Translations under genes and position numbers: made by a program
Assembly (NCBI GenBank): GCA_947561585.1
Contig: CANNZV010001167.1
Span: 62,001-126,000 of the forward strand
DNA: 64,000 nucleotides
DNA from: Caprella mutica
Taxonomy: Eukaryota > Arthropoda > Malacostraca > Amphipoda > Caprellidae
Direction of reading: 5' to 3'
The notes under the pieces: generated by a model
The model's input: only the letters and a program-made list of their open reading frames with translations
What the model was told of the DNA's origin: nothing
The model's database searches: none
Shown here: piece after piece, positions 24,481 through 36,924 of the stretch
Layout: every line of letters starts with the position of its first letter
Position numbering within the stretch: position 1 is the first letter of the stretch

Positions 24481-26078
24481 AATAGAGCGCATGTATTTCA
24501 CCAAGGCTCCCGATTTCTACATGGTAGCTAATTGTTATAACACTATTAAAAACAAAACATGTTACACTAGTTTCATTGATTTCACATATGTTTTAGACAT
24601 GAAAAAAAGTATAAATCTATATACCAACTGGAACAAGCCTCTCAGGCACTCTTGTTGTTCCAGGGTTTAAAACGCGCAGCGCGCTCTTACTATTGCGCAA
24701 TTCGTTAAATTGCGCGCTACTATATATTCAAATATAAAATATAGGAAGCAAATATTTACCCTACGGGTTATGTGGTTGTTTACAAATAACACTTGTTTGA
24801 ATTATTTGATATGTTTGAAAATAACTGATGTTATATGTCAATATTCATTTAAAACTCTATAGTTGTGAAAATAGCTTTGTGTAAATGGTCAGAAAGCGGA
24901 CAATGAAGTAAGTTCAAACATAAAATATATCTTTATTAGACATCAACCCCACTATTATAACAGATATTTTCCGGTTTTTAAAGCATTAAAAGAACAACTC
25001 CTTATATAAAATATTGACAATATGGAGAAATGTGTTAGGTACAAAAAGGAAGGCAAGGGTCGTAAGGTCTCCCTTAAAAAATGAAAGTAAAAGAGTATTG
25101 ATTTTAATAACCACAAGAGATAAAGTCGGTTAAAGTTAAAATCAGGATGGTCATTTCGTGGAGCATATTGCCAAATATTATGATTAATTACTTCATCATT
25201 TATATAAAATAGCTTCATTCTTCATAATTTCTACAAACGAGCATATCTCTGCAAGACCCAGTTCACGAATTTTGTACGGCGTGAAAAATCTCTTTCAAGA
25301 AGTTGATGTCTGACTTTCATTTTTAGAGAGGGCATTGTAGGTCATGTCTAGAAATTCGATTGATTGAAGATTTTGAGACATTTAATCCACTTCTCCTAAC
25401 AAAACATTTCTATTTTCTTAAAGGAGTTGCTGAACAAAATTGATTTTGTCTTTCGGGGGTACTGTTCTCTAGGGCTCTGACAGACTCTTGTTAAATTTAA
25501 AATTGTGCCTTCCTTTTTGTGCTTAATCACTTTTCTCCTGAGCGGCAATATTTTGATAAAAGGAATAGTTATTTGAATTCTTTTGAAAAACGGCAATAGA
25601 TAATTTTTTAGAAATGTGTTTTTGTCTAATAAAGATATATTTTACGTTTGAAATTTTGAACTTAGTTATTTGTACGTTTTCTGACCATTTGTGCAAAGCC
25701 TACGGGGATAAAAATGATATTCAAGAACATCCGTACAGCTAACGATATACTTTATCTTTAATTTTATTTTTTGATTCCTTTTACATACATTTATTGCAAT
25801 CAATTTACTACCAGGGTTCAGTTGTTCCACAGTCATAGTGGCTGTGTGGTGCTTTTCCTCGTGTATCATGCGAGAAGAAGCATAAAGCATTCTCAAGAAG
25901 ACAGGCACTGACTGTAATTTGATCGCAATAAACCTATTAATTTGGTCATAAATATAATTATTACAGTAAGTTCTTCAATGTACTTTGAAGTTTCAAATAC
26001 AGTTATAAATATAATATCAAAGATTGATTGAGTATATCGTTAGCTGTATTGATGGATGTTAACTATTTTTTTACCTAC
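24481..26078. other. Palindrome spacer, left part
   Basis: Single-copy AT-rich sequence between the arms. A GC-rich patch at 24668-24716 includes a small hairpin (TTGCGCAATT against AAATTGCGCG). No gene supported; short frames at 24955-25908 have no recognisable domain. Confidence 0.5.
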
Positions 26079-26086
26079 GTACGAAT

Positions 26087-27106
26087 CAGGGCTTCCACGA
26101 CCGTAAATCCTTTTACCCTAGATTGACCCTTGATTACCCTAGAAAATATAATTAAGGTGAATATACTAATTACCGTTAGTGTTCAATAATACTATTTAAG
26201 AACGACTATTTAATTTTTGGGGGGTTTCGGTAAATAATGAATGAATAAATTACCCTTATTCAAAAAATGCGTAAAAATGACACTATCCATTCAAATTACA
26301 AAATATATTTTCAAATGATCAAACTGCTCAAATAAGAAAAAGTCTAAAATATTTATCAACAGCAAGCTATACAAAAAACCACAGTTTAGACTTTGAACAT
26401 TTAGCCGAATCCGATGTAAAAATGCGAAAAAATGTCAAATTAAACCGACAAATAGCGTTTCAGATGAAATTGTGGAGTGTAACGTCATACAGTGGCGGGA
26501 AAAATTAATGCCATTCACTATAGAAAATTGGTTTGAGTTGAAACTGCATAAAATTGATTTTAAGTAATAAGAAGCTGCAACTACCTTTCCACTATATCTA
26601 GAAACTAATCCAATTTTCTTGTTCACTTCTCATAATCACGTGAAATCTCGAGCCGCTGATTAGTTATAAATATGTGACGTCACGCTCAATCACCTAAAAC
26701 ATATGAGACACAATTGAGTTACTCCCTTAATCTTTATACTGTGATACAATTCACATAAAAAATGATTTTCTGGAAATACATAGTACTAAACCACAACATA
26801 TTAAAACACTATCATACTTTCAGCATTTAATATTTCTTTGGCATTGCTGATTGCACATTGCGAACAGAAACGCAACTTGTTCAGTGCCAGGTATGGAGCA
26901 CGTTAACTTGTGAAATATTAACGAGTAAAATGTTGATACGTTCCTTCATTGAATTAATGCCTTCGGATCAATAAATTCTGATTTTTTTTATTCAACTGAA
27001 GTTATTGATACCCTAGATTTTACAATTTTTTTCCTTACCCTAGACCGTACCCTAGAGAGGTCTGATTACCTAAATTAGGGTAATTACCCTAGGAGTGGAA
27101 GCACTG
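26087..27106. mobile_element. hAT-type non-autonomous element, perfect 8-bp target duplication
   Basis: Termini CAGGGCTTCCAC and GTGGAAGCACTG are flanked by GTACGAAT on both sides (26079-26086 and 27107-27114). Subterminal TTACCCTAGA-type repeats occur in inverted orientation at both ends. The 1020-bp interior is AT-rich and non-coding. Termini beginning CAG and 8-bp duplications are diagnostic of hAT. Confidence 0.85.
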
Positions 27107-27409
27107 GTACGAATAGCAAAGGAATCTTTCCCGAGTACTACCTTCACTTTGCCGGTTCATTGTTCTATGCCTCTAGGGTATGCATGAATGTATAATGTAT
27201 TTTCATCATAGGCACTTATGTTTTCATTGCATGAATAGATAATCATTAGTTATCTATTTATGCAATGAAAAAATTACTTTAATTTATTTTAAGATTTCGA
27301 GTAATTCTTACCAGAGTAGGAATTATTAGCTATGTTTTAAACATATCAAAAATTCATTCTAATGAACTAGTTACAAGAGAACTGAAATTAATTATTATTC
27401 TTTTATTAG

Positions 27410-27718
27410 GCAATATCGAAGAAAATAACTTCAACCAAACTGAGGCAGTTTTACTGCAATGAGAGAATGCTCTAAAAGCACTGGTCAAGAAAATAATGGC
27501 TTTCCCATTGCTGCCAAGCCACTTGATGTAAAATGGGTTGGAGTTGATAAAGGCTGGTTGGATATTTCGAGAGATTTTGGTGCCATCGGGCGGGATATAA
27601 CGTTCTTTCTGTTTTTCGTCAAAGCCAAAGAACGAACAATTGCCTGGAAAACTTTAACAGGCAATTGTTCGGCTAAATAAAGATCGCCCACCTGATGGTA
27701 TTAATTTTTTTGGGTATT
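27410..27718 (+). pseudogene. MULE transposase exon, degenerate mirrored copy
   Basis: Aligns with 23976-24332 in reverse. It has small indels (for example CTGCAATGAGAG where the other copy has CTGCAAGGCTGAAGAG) and lacks about 41 bp of the segment encoding the NLAEAGNPPNAVA region, so the frame is broken. It keeps the acceptor TTTTATTAG. Clearly non-functional and more decayed than the left copy. Confidence 0.65.
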
Positions 27719-29356
27719 TAATGTTGGGATATTGTAACAATGTTAGCATACTTTTAATAGGAGAAAATTAGAATCGCACTATACGCAAGGAACCATAACA
27801 CTTTAAATAGAGCATATGAATTTCCTTAGTAAATAGTGCCTATAAGATTGTCAAAATTTAAATGTTAAAAAAAATTATAAATTAGGATATGTATCATGAT
27901 TACGAGTAGGTAGATTTAAGTCGCTTGTTTTTCAATAAATGTTACCCCTGAAGACGGATATCACAAAGATTTCTGAAAGCTTGGGAAAATTCAAACTACT
28001 TCTTGTTGAGTTCTTCATGCTACATAATGCAGCAACCAAGAGTCCTCTCATACAATTTTCTTGTTGGCTAATATTTAAATCAAATAAAAAAATAACCCAT
28101 ATAATAGGAAGGGGGTAAATCGATTCCTAGTTCACATCCCTACATGAAATAGGGATGTGAACTAGGAATTTGCCACAAATGGTAATAAGACTGAAGTATG
28201 GATCAAATTTTCATATAATTGTAGTACTGTAAACATTTAATTTCCGAATCCCGAAAAATCACTTAGTAATTTTTCGTGATTGGGAAGAGGGATGATTAGG
28301 TAAAGAGTGACATGATAATTTACTGTTGTCATTTTGCTGCCAAACCTGTGTGGCCAAATATTCTATTGATTGTATTTATGTAAACATCTAAATGAACTAT
28401 TAAATTGGAGCATAATTGTTTCGTGTAAATGTATGTTACTTCAACTTACTACTGCGTCCTGCTAGGAGCGCAAACTAACACTCCTTCAATTGTGAACTGA
28501 TTCAATTGCTACAAACATTAAATGATTTAAATTAAATGATAGGCTTATTCTCTATAGCTACTTTCTAGAAAACAGAATGTAAAAAATATTAATTTTTCAT
28601 ATCAAATTTGATAATATATTTATGTAATGACTATTAAAATAATCTGATATTGACACTGAAATTACTTCTTCACCTTGAATAGTGAATAAATTAGCTTGAA
28701 AAAAAACTTTAATAGTTAGTCTGATATGTTAACCAATATTTCTAGAGAACCGAATTTAGAAAATTTAGTAAATTATGGGAAAACATTAGTATTTTTGTAC
28801 GGACTTGTAATATTTACTGATATGGTGACCCTGAAATTGCTAATTCTCATTCAGTAATTAATTGATTTGTTTAAAAAGAATTTTTAATTGGTAACTTAGT
28901 GCATTCACTACCATTTCTAAAAATAACAATTTTTTAAATTTAATATTTAATGGTCAAAAATTAGAATTTTGTATGAACTTGTAATCTTTTCTGTTGGTAC
29001 CACTAATTTCTTCATGATCTCATTCAATAATTAATTGATTTGTTTCGAAACACTCTTTTATTGGTAGCCTGGAGGATTCACTAGCTACAATTTTGTGAAA
29101 TCTGAATAATGAAAATGTAATTTTTAATTGTCAAAAATTAGTTAGTTCTTTCTTTCTGATGGTGCCACTGAAATTGATTCTTCTCCTTCAATAATGAATC
29201 TTATTAGCTTAAAAATCTAATTGTTGTTTCACATGATATCAACATTGGGTATAAAACCGAATTACAATTATGATAAACTTGCCACTGTCGCAGCTCCCTG
29301 GGGAACATCACTAGGGTTGTTATGTCTTTTTTTTCTGAACACATCGGCTGAATAAT

Positions 29357-30820
29357 ATATTGACGATTTTTGTAAATACCATGAAATAAAAATCACAAAG
29401 AATGGTCTCGTGTTTTGTATAATTACCTACTGAAATAGTTTCGAAACATGCCTCACCTCGCAATTATTACAGATTTTATCAGAGTGGGTGTAATAAAATC
29501 GGTGTCTGCCTGTATCTGAACAATATATATTTATATATTTCGTTTTAATTCTTTGATTCCGATATTTAGAATAGCTACTGAAATTATATCCTATTTTTAA
29601 ATGTTTTTTACTTTGCAGATTGAAACTCTTGTTCAACAAATGACAGAAATGAGCATGAAGTCACGATGAAATCGGGGTCTTCTTCAGAGGACATGGCATG
29701 GAATTATCTTGGCTCTGTTGTAAATCACAAAAATAACCTTTTCCTGTATTTTGAAATACCATCTGTTAAATTGAAATTTACAATATAGCTATAGATAACA
29801 ATAGAAAATTACATAAATATATTTGATACCGGGAACTCGTTAGGATGTTTTTATAATTATAATAACCATTGAAATAAAAGTTAGATAAATCTATTTCTAT
29901 CAATACTTCATGATATTTTATTTTAATTGGTCAGAGTTTCACGGTGACGATGTTGTTTTATTCTGCGAGTTTTCGTATTGTCCAGTTCGTATAAATTTAA
30001 CAATAGTAATTTTCTATCGTATAGCAGCTATAGCTACATTTTGTTTGTGTATAGATTTTTTTAGCCTTTCTCCCCTAATATGACAATAGTGTATTAGCTT
30101 TAGTTTCAAACTAGCTGCCTAGATAGCAGTACGTATTAGACTAGGTGTGTTTCGATGAAGTACCAAAGTGCCGGTGTAGTAGTTCCTAATTTGTATTTCA
30201 ATACTAGTTTCTAATGCGTATTAGTAAAAATACAAAAAAGTAAACCTCGTCGTGTTTTGAAACCCAGCACACTTAACAATCCAAAGAATTTTTAGCCGTT
30301 CAAAAATTATAGAATATCCTAATTTCTGGATGGCGCGCACCATAATTATAATAGCATAAATTGTGAATGTTGTTATGTGATGGTTTGTTTATTTTTATCA
30401 ACAACTTATAATGGCTTAGAAGAAAATATGGGACAGAGATTTCAAATTAATAAAAAATTTGATTCATTAACTTTAGACGTAATGTTTCTTGTGAGGCAGA
30501 AACTGATCAATAGATTTTCCTTTACATTGTAATCTGATGAACTTCGTTAAGAAATACATGTTTACCAACTTCTATGACGTTATTTTCCCTAATTTTGAAA
30601 GTTCATTATTCTCCTCAATTCCTGCAATCATCAATAATTTTCACTTTAAATAAAACATATGCAGAAAAGTGGATAATTTCCTCATGTAACAATGCAATGA
30701 ATATAAATTTAATAAGCGTCTTTATATTTTAATATGAAGTACATTGAATTAGTTAATTTGAAAGGATGAAAGTTACTCGTTCATGGAATAATAGTATTAA
30801 ATCTACTGTATTTTGCTATA
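29357..30820. other. Block present only in the right arm
   Basis: The left arm reads straight through at about 21695 where the right arm has this extra 1.46 kb. Either it was inserted in the right arm or deleted from the left. I saw no clear terminal repeats or target duplication. An acceptor-like TTTTTTACTTTGCAG followed by a short frame (about 29619-29668) is the only gene-like feature. Confidence 0.45.
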
Positions 30821-31226
30821 GATTTGAAGTAGGATCTATTCTTGAAGAAGATTAGAACAAGTTTCTATGACTATGAATTAGTAAATTTTGATTTGCCTTC
30901 TCAACTGATTGCATTTTAATTAAATTTCATATATCTAATTTGAATTCATTGTTACTCTTTTTCTTACAAATTGACATCGTTATTTATAAGGTTGAGTGCT
31001 TCAATATGAACTGATTTTATTACATTGAATTTCTTTCAACACATTTGTCATATAACTTTTAGAGAACTCTGAAAGTGACATCCATTTCTAAATAATATAT
31101 ATTGGAATATAATTTAGTTCAAAACACATTTTTACTTTCTGATCATTCTGTAGATATACCTAGTGAATTGTGTAACACTAATTTATATAAAGTTGAATCA
31201 ATGAAGTGATGCTTTGGGGAGCGCAC

Positions 31227-32025
31227 TAAGGTGGAGTTACAGTCAGAGTGACACAGTAGCTCCGTCCCTTAGGGGTGGGGAAGGAGAGGAGACGGCGCTG
31301 ATTGGTTCTTACCTTAGGGACATTTACGTTAAAGGCATTTGCCATATATCATCTGGCCTAGTTCTCGTTTACGCAGGTCTCGTCAAGTGATAATCACCCT
31401 TATGGTAGTGCAGTAGACGTTCGTACGGTTTGAGCAAATTTCTTTTGATACAGGCACTTTTTATTACTTTATAATTGGAATAACTCAGTACGGTTTCACT
31501 TAATATCTTATACCACAGTTCGATTTTTAATAGATTCTTTAGTACTAAATTACTATTATGTTGGTCTCATTTACGTAAGTAAATTTTAATTAAAATTTAT
31601 GGTCTAGATACGATTTGCAATATAAATATTTTTATTATTACCGTTTATTTAGAAAGAAGACTACTTTGGTAGTCTTCTTATACAACTTCTTTTTATAGAA
31701 TTATTTTTTATTGTATTTCATAGTATCAAGTAAGACTTATTATAAATCTCTTATGCCTATATATTGTTTGAGGTGAGCCTATTTACTTGTATCCTATTTT
31801 TATCAAAAACGCTTAGTTTGAATTCACTTTAACTATAATAATGTATATTCTATTACCATTTATTTTCAATTGTTTGACCTCAGTACGGTTTCTCTTCTTC
31901 AAGTAGGCGCTTTCTACGGATTTCTTTAGAACCGTTATTATGTAGGACGATTTGAGATAAGTGATCCGGTGTTAGTCTTGTTTATCAGAGGAAGCGTTCC
32001 CAGCAGGAGCAGCTGCATCTAACTA
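31227..32025. other. Gene-free interval right of the palindrome
   Basis: Begins with a GC-richer stretch (31227-31310) and continues AT-rich. It contains a small hairpin (AGAAGACTA/TAGTCTTCT, 31653-31678). No coding region recognised. Confidence 0.4.
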
Positions 32026-32033
32026 TGGTGAAC

Positions 32034-33198
32034 CCAAAGACAATGTAAGATAGACGCTCAACTCCATGTTATCAAATTCAGAGCATGTTTGCACTGACGT
32101 CAGCACTCTGACCCAACTTCTAGCCAATTAAAGTTAATGTATACCTACAACTTAATGTCGTCAAAGACAATATAAGATAGACGCTCAACTTGATATGCAA
32201 AAATATCAACCAATCAGAAGCGATCAGTATCATACGTCACACCAAACAATAATTGACGTACGACCCCTCGCCTCCCCCCCCCCCCTTGAAATTCATAGAA
32301 GGATAATCTTCAGTTTTAACGTGTGAAGTCATTAGAAATATAAATATTCTCTACTGATTAGGGATCAGAGAACTAATTACTTTATTATTAATTAAGTTTA
32401 CAAGATCGCATATGTGGTTCAATTTAGTATTTTGAATATAATCTACCTACTATTCGGAGAATAGTCATAACTAGGTATACCCACAGTACGGAGAACATAT
32501 ACCCAGAGCTATAGGGGGGATATTACGCGTGTCCCGGCAGGCTGTGACGTCACATGTCGACAATGGTGCGTACGTTTGTACGTACAGTACAAACACAAAA
32601 TATGGCTGCAACACACCCAACTTTTGTTAAATAACGTTTTCGGTGATATTTTTTTTTAATTCCACATTACCGCATGCTATTATCCAATCTTTATAGTCAT
32701 ACGGACGAAAATTAAAAATGACTGTTGATGTAATTGCTACTGCTCTTTTTACACCCAAGATAGTAACAAATTTTTAGTCTTGAAAGAAGACGATTTATTC
32801 AAGATAATTAGATCATTTGTCAGATCGGTCGCGTTGGCCACCATCTTAATTCTCTAATCCACGTGACCCACAGCAATTCTGTTTACTATGACGTGACCTC
32901 TTGTTTACATACATGACGTCACAGCCTACCCAGAATAAATTTGAATAATACATGTAACTGCGGTACTATACTATTCTGTTTACTATGGTATACCATTGTA
33001 CCAAGCGAGTACAGGTAGGATATTGTCTTAGACGACACTAAGTTGTAGGTATACCTTAACGCTGATTGGCTAGAAGTTGGGTCAGAGTGCTGACGTCAGT
33101 GCAAACATACTCTGTATTTTATAACATGGAGTTGAGCGTCTATCTTATATTGTCTTTGACTATATGGTATCTACATAGGTTAATACTGGCTTGGTATA
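32034..33198. repeat. MITE-B composite, left of a Tc1 insertion
   Basis: Family ends at 32034 (CCAAAGACAAT) and 32163 (AAAGACAATATAAGATAGAC), poly-C tract at about 32272, TGACGTCA at 32096 and 33089, CCAATCAG at 32209. Family sequence is interrupted by a 0.4-kb foldback (about 32530-32935) and by the Tc1 at 33199, then continues from 34773 to about 35419. Confidence 0.65.
32530..32935. mobile_element. Foldback MITE with GGCTGTGACGTCA arms
   Basis: The left arm GGCAGGCTGTGACGTCACAT pairs with the reverse complement of ATGACGTCACAGCCTACCC on the right. The interior is non-coding. Exact ends and target duplication are unclear. It interrupts MITE-B sequence. Confidence 0.5.
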
Positions 33199-34770
33199 CA
33201 CTACGTGCCACACTTTCGTGCAGATCACAAATTTTGGGATAAAATGAGTAAAAATCAATGAAATAAAATGAAATTTGCAGTTAATATGGAAACCCTCACT
33301 AGGAGGTTATGTATAAAATTTGAAGGTAATCCGTTGTTTATTAACCGAGTATGATCAATTTTTACATTATTTAACCGTGCTACGCTCTTGTGTTTGTTGT
33401 CCTCACATTTTTAAATATCGAAAATGAGTCGCCGCCCGTGTCTTTCTGACTCTGAAAAGAGTAAGATAGTATCCATGCTGGCTGAGGGACATGATGCATA
33501 GTCTATTTCCACTGAAATCGGTCGTGACCCACGTACAGTGAAGAAATTTATTGATGATCCCATGAGGAAGGTCACTCGTAAGGATAAGGGTGAATGGAAA
33601 GTAGCAACCAGGCGGAACTTGTCCAGGATCAAGAGGAACTCCACTGCCACAAGTGGGGAAATTTTCAAGAGTGCAGGTATGGAGGAAGTCCCCAAAACCA
33701 CTCGTTGCAGGATCTTGAGAAGTATGGCTTCTCATGTTTCACCCGTTATCAGGCCTCCTTTGAAGGAGTCACACAAGAAAGCAAGAGTTTCTTGGGCTGA
33801 GAAGTATCTCAAGACAGACTGTGCTCTTCACTGATGAGATGCGAGCGACTCTTGACGGCCCTGACGGTTGGGCAAAGTCATGGACTGCCCATGGCTCTTC
33901 TCGTCCTCAGAGGATTCGTCGTCAACAAGGAGGAGGAGGTGTTATGATGTGGGCTGGAATACTTGGAGACAGATTGGTGGGACCCTTCCGTGTACCAGAG
34001 GGCGTTAAAATCATGTCAGCTAATTATATTAGCTTTTTGACGAACAATTTTGTTCCGTGGCTGAAGAGGCAACCAGCTGCACTCAAGAAAAAGATCATTT
34101 TCATGCATGATAACGCCCCGTCCCATGCAGCTACAGCTACCCGCAGTTACCTGGAAACTCTTAAGTTCTCGGATGATAAATTGATGGTCTGGCCCAGCCT
34201 CTCACCGGATTTAAATCCAATTGAAAACCTCTGGTCCATATTAAAACAAAAGTTGTATGCGGGAGGACGTCAATTCACAAACAAGGAGGACCTCTGGAGG
34301 GAAATTGAAAAAATCTGTGAGAAGATAACACCAGATACTATAAATAAGTTGACTAACTCCATGGATAGACGTCTTTTGAGGGTCGTTGACAAGAAGGGAG
34401 GTTTTACTGGGTATTAATAATCAAAATGCAGTTTTTGTTATAATTTCATTAATTTTGTATTTTCGAAGTAATTAAATTTGCACTCTTGTAGCTCCTGCAT
34501 ATAGATAACACTTTTTGAGATAAATAAAATTGTTTTTGAACGTTATATAAGCACTTTTATCCTCCTGCACAAGAGCGTGGTACTCTGAAATTATACCTTT
34601 TTAGGAAAAATCCTTGTCAATTTACCAATAAGTATCACAGGCATTTGAAATTTCTTGGCATGTTACATCTGTATTGGACAAGTGTCTACTGAAAATTTCA
34701 ATGGATTTGGATGAGTTATACTCATTTTACAGCAAAATGTGTGATCTGCACAAAAGTGTGGCACGTAGTG
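33199..34770 (+). mobile_element. Tc1/mariner element, 1572 bp, TA target
   Basis: Termini CACTACGTGCCACACTTT (left) and the inverted match on the right (CACTACGTGCCACACTTTTG read on the minus strand) are flanked by TA. A second inverted pair inside (CTACGCTCTTGTG near 33378; CACAAGAGCGTGG near 34567) gives an IR/DR-like layout. It carries one broken transposase gene and interrupts a MITE-B copy. Confidence 0.9.
33424..34417 (+). pseudogene. DD37E Tc1-family transposase with one nonsense codon and one frameshift
   Basis: The frame starts MSRRPCLSD, a typical N-terminal helix-turn-helix (paired-like) region, with TAG at 33499-33501 in the first helix region. It resumes in the same frame to about 33820, where a small deletion shifts the frame before VLFTDEMR. 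Catalytic residues are visible: D in LFTDEM, D in MHDNAPSH, E in SPDLNPIENLW. There are 37 residues between the second D and the E, placing it in the DD37E group of Tc1/mariner. The C-terminal part is open to TAA at 34417. Total length fits the family (about 330 residues). The enzyme would cut at element ends and reinsert at TA, but this copy cannot. Confidence 0.85.
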
Positions 34771-34772
34771 TA

Positions 34773-35419
34773 CCTAGTTATGACTTATGACTGTTCTTCT
34801 TTAAAAGGCAGGCGGCTAACATTTTGTTTTTATGTGTCTGTAGTCCAGTCCACTGCTCATCCATGCAAATTCACAGACTACAGTGTATAGAATATAGTAG
34901 TGACAATTGAGACGGTTAGTGCACATGACGTCATCATAGCAACACTTAAATTAAATCTCGGGCAATCGAAGAGTGTTTAGTTATATAAAAATGTTTATTT
35001 ATTGCCAATATAAGAAAAGAGTAATGATGTATTCAGTTATCCTAATTTTCGATTAAGTCTGTTGCTTTAATGACGTCACGATAACAAGTTACTCTATTGT
35101 CACTACTACGTATATAGCAGTGGACCTAAAAACAGACCTAATAATGTAGCTGAGAGATGTTGTTATAGTTCCTGTATTATAACTTCCTTGTTAAAAGAGG
35201 TTAGAATATATTTAGAATACTAAATTGAACCACATGCGATCTAGAGGATATTTATATTTCTTAAGACTTGAGGCTAAATTTCAAGGGGGGTTTCAACGTT
35301 TGTTAATGTTTGGCGTGACGTATGCCTCTGATCGCATAGATGGCTTCTGATTGGTTGTTATTATTCTTGAATGTGGCTTATCAAGTTGAGCGTCCATCTT
35401 ATATTGTTTTTGGTGAAAT
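34773..35419. repeat. MITE-B composite, right of the Tc1 insertion
   Basis: Continues the family (CTAGTTATGACT, then GTGACGTATGCC, TCTGATTGGTTG) and ends TTATATTGTTTTTGG. An unrelated stretch at about 34810-35100, with two ATGACGTCA motifs, is inserted within it. Confidence 0.55.
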
Positions 35420-36069
35420 CAATATGTTCATCAATAGGGAAATAGCACCTCTATTGAAAGTTTGTTAACGAGTTATTCGTCCAAACCTCGTCAATCAAAA
35501 ACAAACTAGAGAGTTTTTCGTTACTTCAACTGGTGAAAAACTTTCTACCACAAGCTTGTACTTCTATAAATTGGTCTTCTATTCCTGAAACTGCTGAACG
35601 GCACTGCATTATGACGCTACGACATCGTCAATTAGTCTCAATTAGCTACTAAAATGAATCATAAGCCTTAAAGAATCTACAGCTTCAATTGCTCACTTTA
35701 CAATAAATCGAAAACAAGTTGTTCACACCTTGACTGTTAAATTACGTGAGATGATTATTAATTATTCTCTTCGGTGCACTGTAAAAGCTCAGGTACTGTG
35801 CACAGTGTACAGTCAAGACTACATTCTGGAAAAGCTCTGCCGACTGAGAGTGAATACTGTTGATGGTCCAACATAGATGGTAACTGTACCATTAATGGTG
35901 ATACTGATAGCTTTGCTGATAGTGGTACGGAAGATTTTGAACCGTGATATGCTAAAAATCATTTCACAAAATCAGAAGAGGAGCATCTAAGGGTTTTTTA
36001 TTAGTGGTGTTTTCTTGAAAAAAAAAACGAATAACGATAAAGATTATTGTCAGGTGAATTTGGAGGAAG

Positions 36070-36565
36070 CAGTGATTGACGTTAATCGGTAGTTGAACTC
36101 TTTTCTTCTATGGTTATGCTCCTATAAGATAAAGATTAATTTGAGCAAAACCAAATTCATGATTTTTTTAATACAGACACGTCAAATTAATTCTCACCTC
36201 TCAAAATATAATGATCTGCAGAAGAGATATGTTCGATACCTTCATAACTTTCCCTATAGTAGCCATACTCATGATTTCTTTGATAGATCAAATATACTTT
36301 CTATTAATTACCTTTAAAAGCGGCATGTTTTGCTTTACATGTACAAAACTATAAATGGCCAATTTGATGATGAACTTCGTAGCTTATTGATTCGAAACAG
36401 TGATTTCCATTTCATTACAACGAGAAATAGAAATAATTTTGAGTTGCCGAGAAACAAACATGTCAATATCTCAAAACTGCATTTACTTTAGAAGATTTGA
36501 GTTCTGGAACTCAAATTGGAATAGGTTACCATAAGTTGCAAAAAATTGCCAGTCATTATCTGCTT
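36070..36565 (+). pseudogene. LINE reverse-transcriptase fragments, decayed
   Basis: Translation in broken frames gives KIKINLSKTKFMIF, typical just after the FADD box of non-LTR reverse transcriptases, then LQKRYVRYLHNFPYSSHTHDF and an FEFWNSNWNRLP segment typical of the C-terminal end. Sequence between these parts is deleted and several stops are present. No target duplication or tail was identified. Confidence 0.55.
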
Positions 36566-36834
36566 TCCAAAAGCAACTAAACATTATGTCAATTGATAGT
36601 TAGTACTTTGTTTTAATGCTCAACTCAGAATGTAGTAAAAAAAATTCCAATGGTAGAAAAATAGTTTTCGTTCTAAATATTAGGTTAACAATTCTTTTCT
36701 TGGTTGTTACATGCTACTGTTATTTTGAATTGAATGTAGGAAATTCCAGCACAGTCAAATCAGTAGTAGAAACAATTTCCCCAAAATTAGCTCAACAACA
36801 ACAATCGAACAATCAATTCGCTCAAGTAATACAA

Positions 36835-36924
36835 ATAATCGAATATTTGGTGATGTAGTTAATATCTCTGATAATACCCATTTCACTCTCTTTGCAGATG
36901 ACACATAATCATTGCCATTGGTGA
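36835..36924 (+). pseudogene. LINE reverse-transcriptase fragment with FADDT box, 5' part
   Basis: The frame ...NTHFTLFADDT contains the catalytic F/YxDD motif of a reverse transcriptase, followed by a stop. It is interrupted at 36925 by a deleted LTR element and continues after 38156. Confidence 0.55.

Larger units (their letters stand above)
27268..31226. repeat. Right arm of the 10-kb inverted repeat
   Basis: Mirror of 21361-24480. It lacks the Harbinger MITE of the left arm but holds an extra block of about 1.46 kb (29357-30820). The small hairpin TAGTTCACATCCCTA/TAGGGATGTGAACTA is conserved at about 28127-28167. Inner end carries the mirrored MULE exon. Confidence 0.85.
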
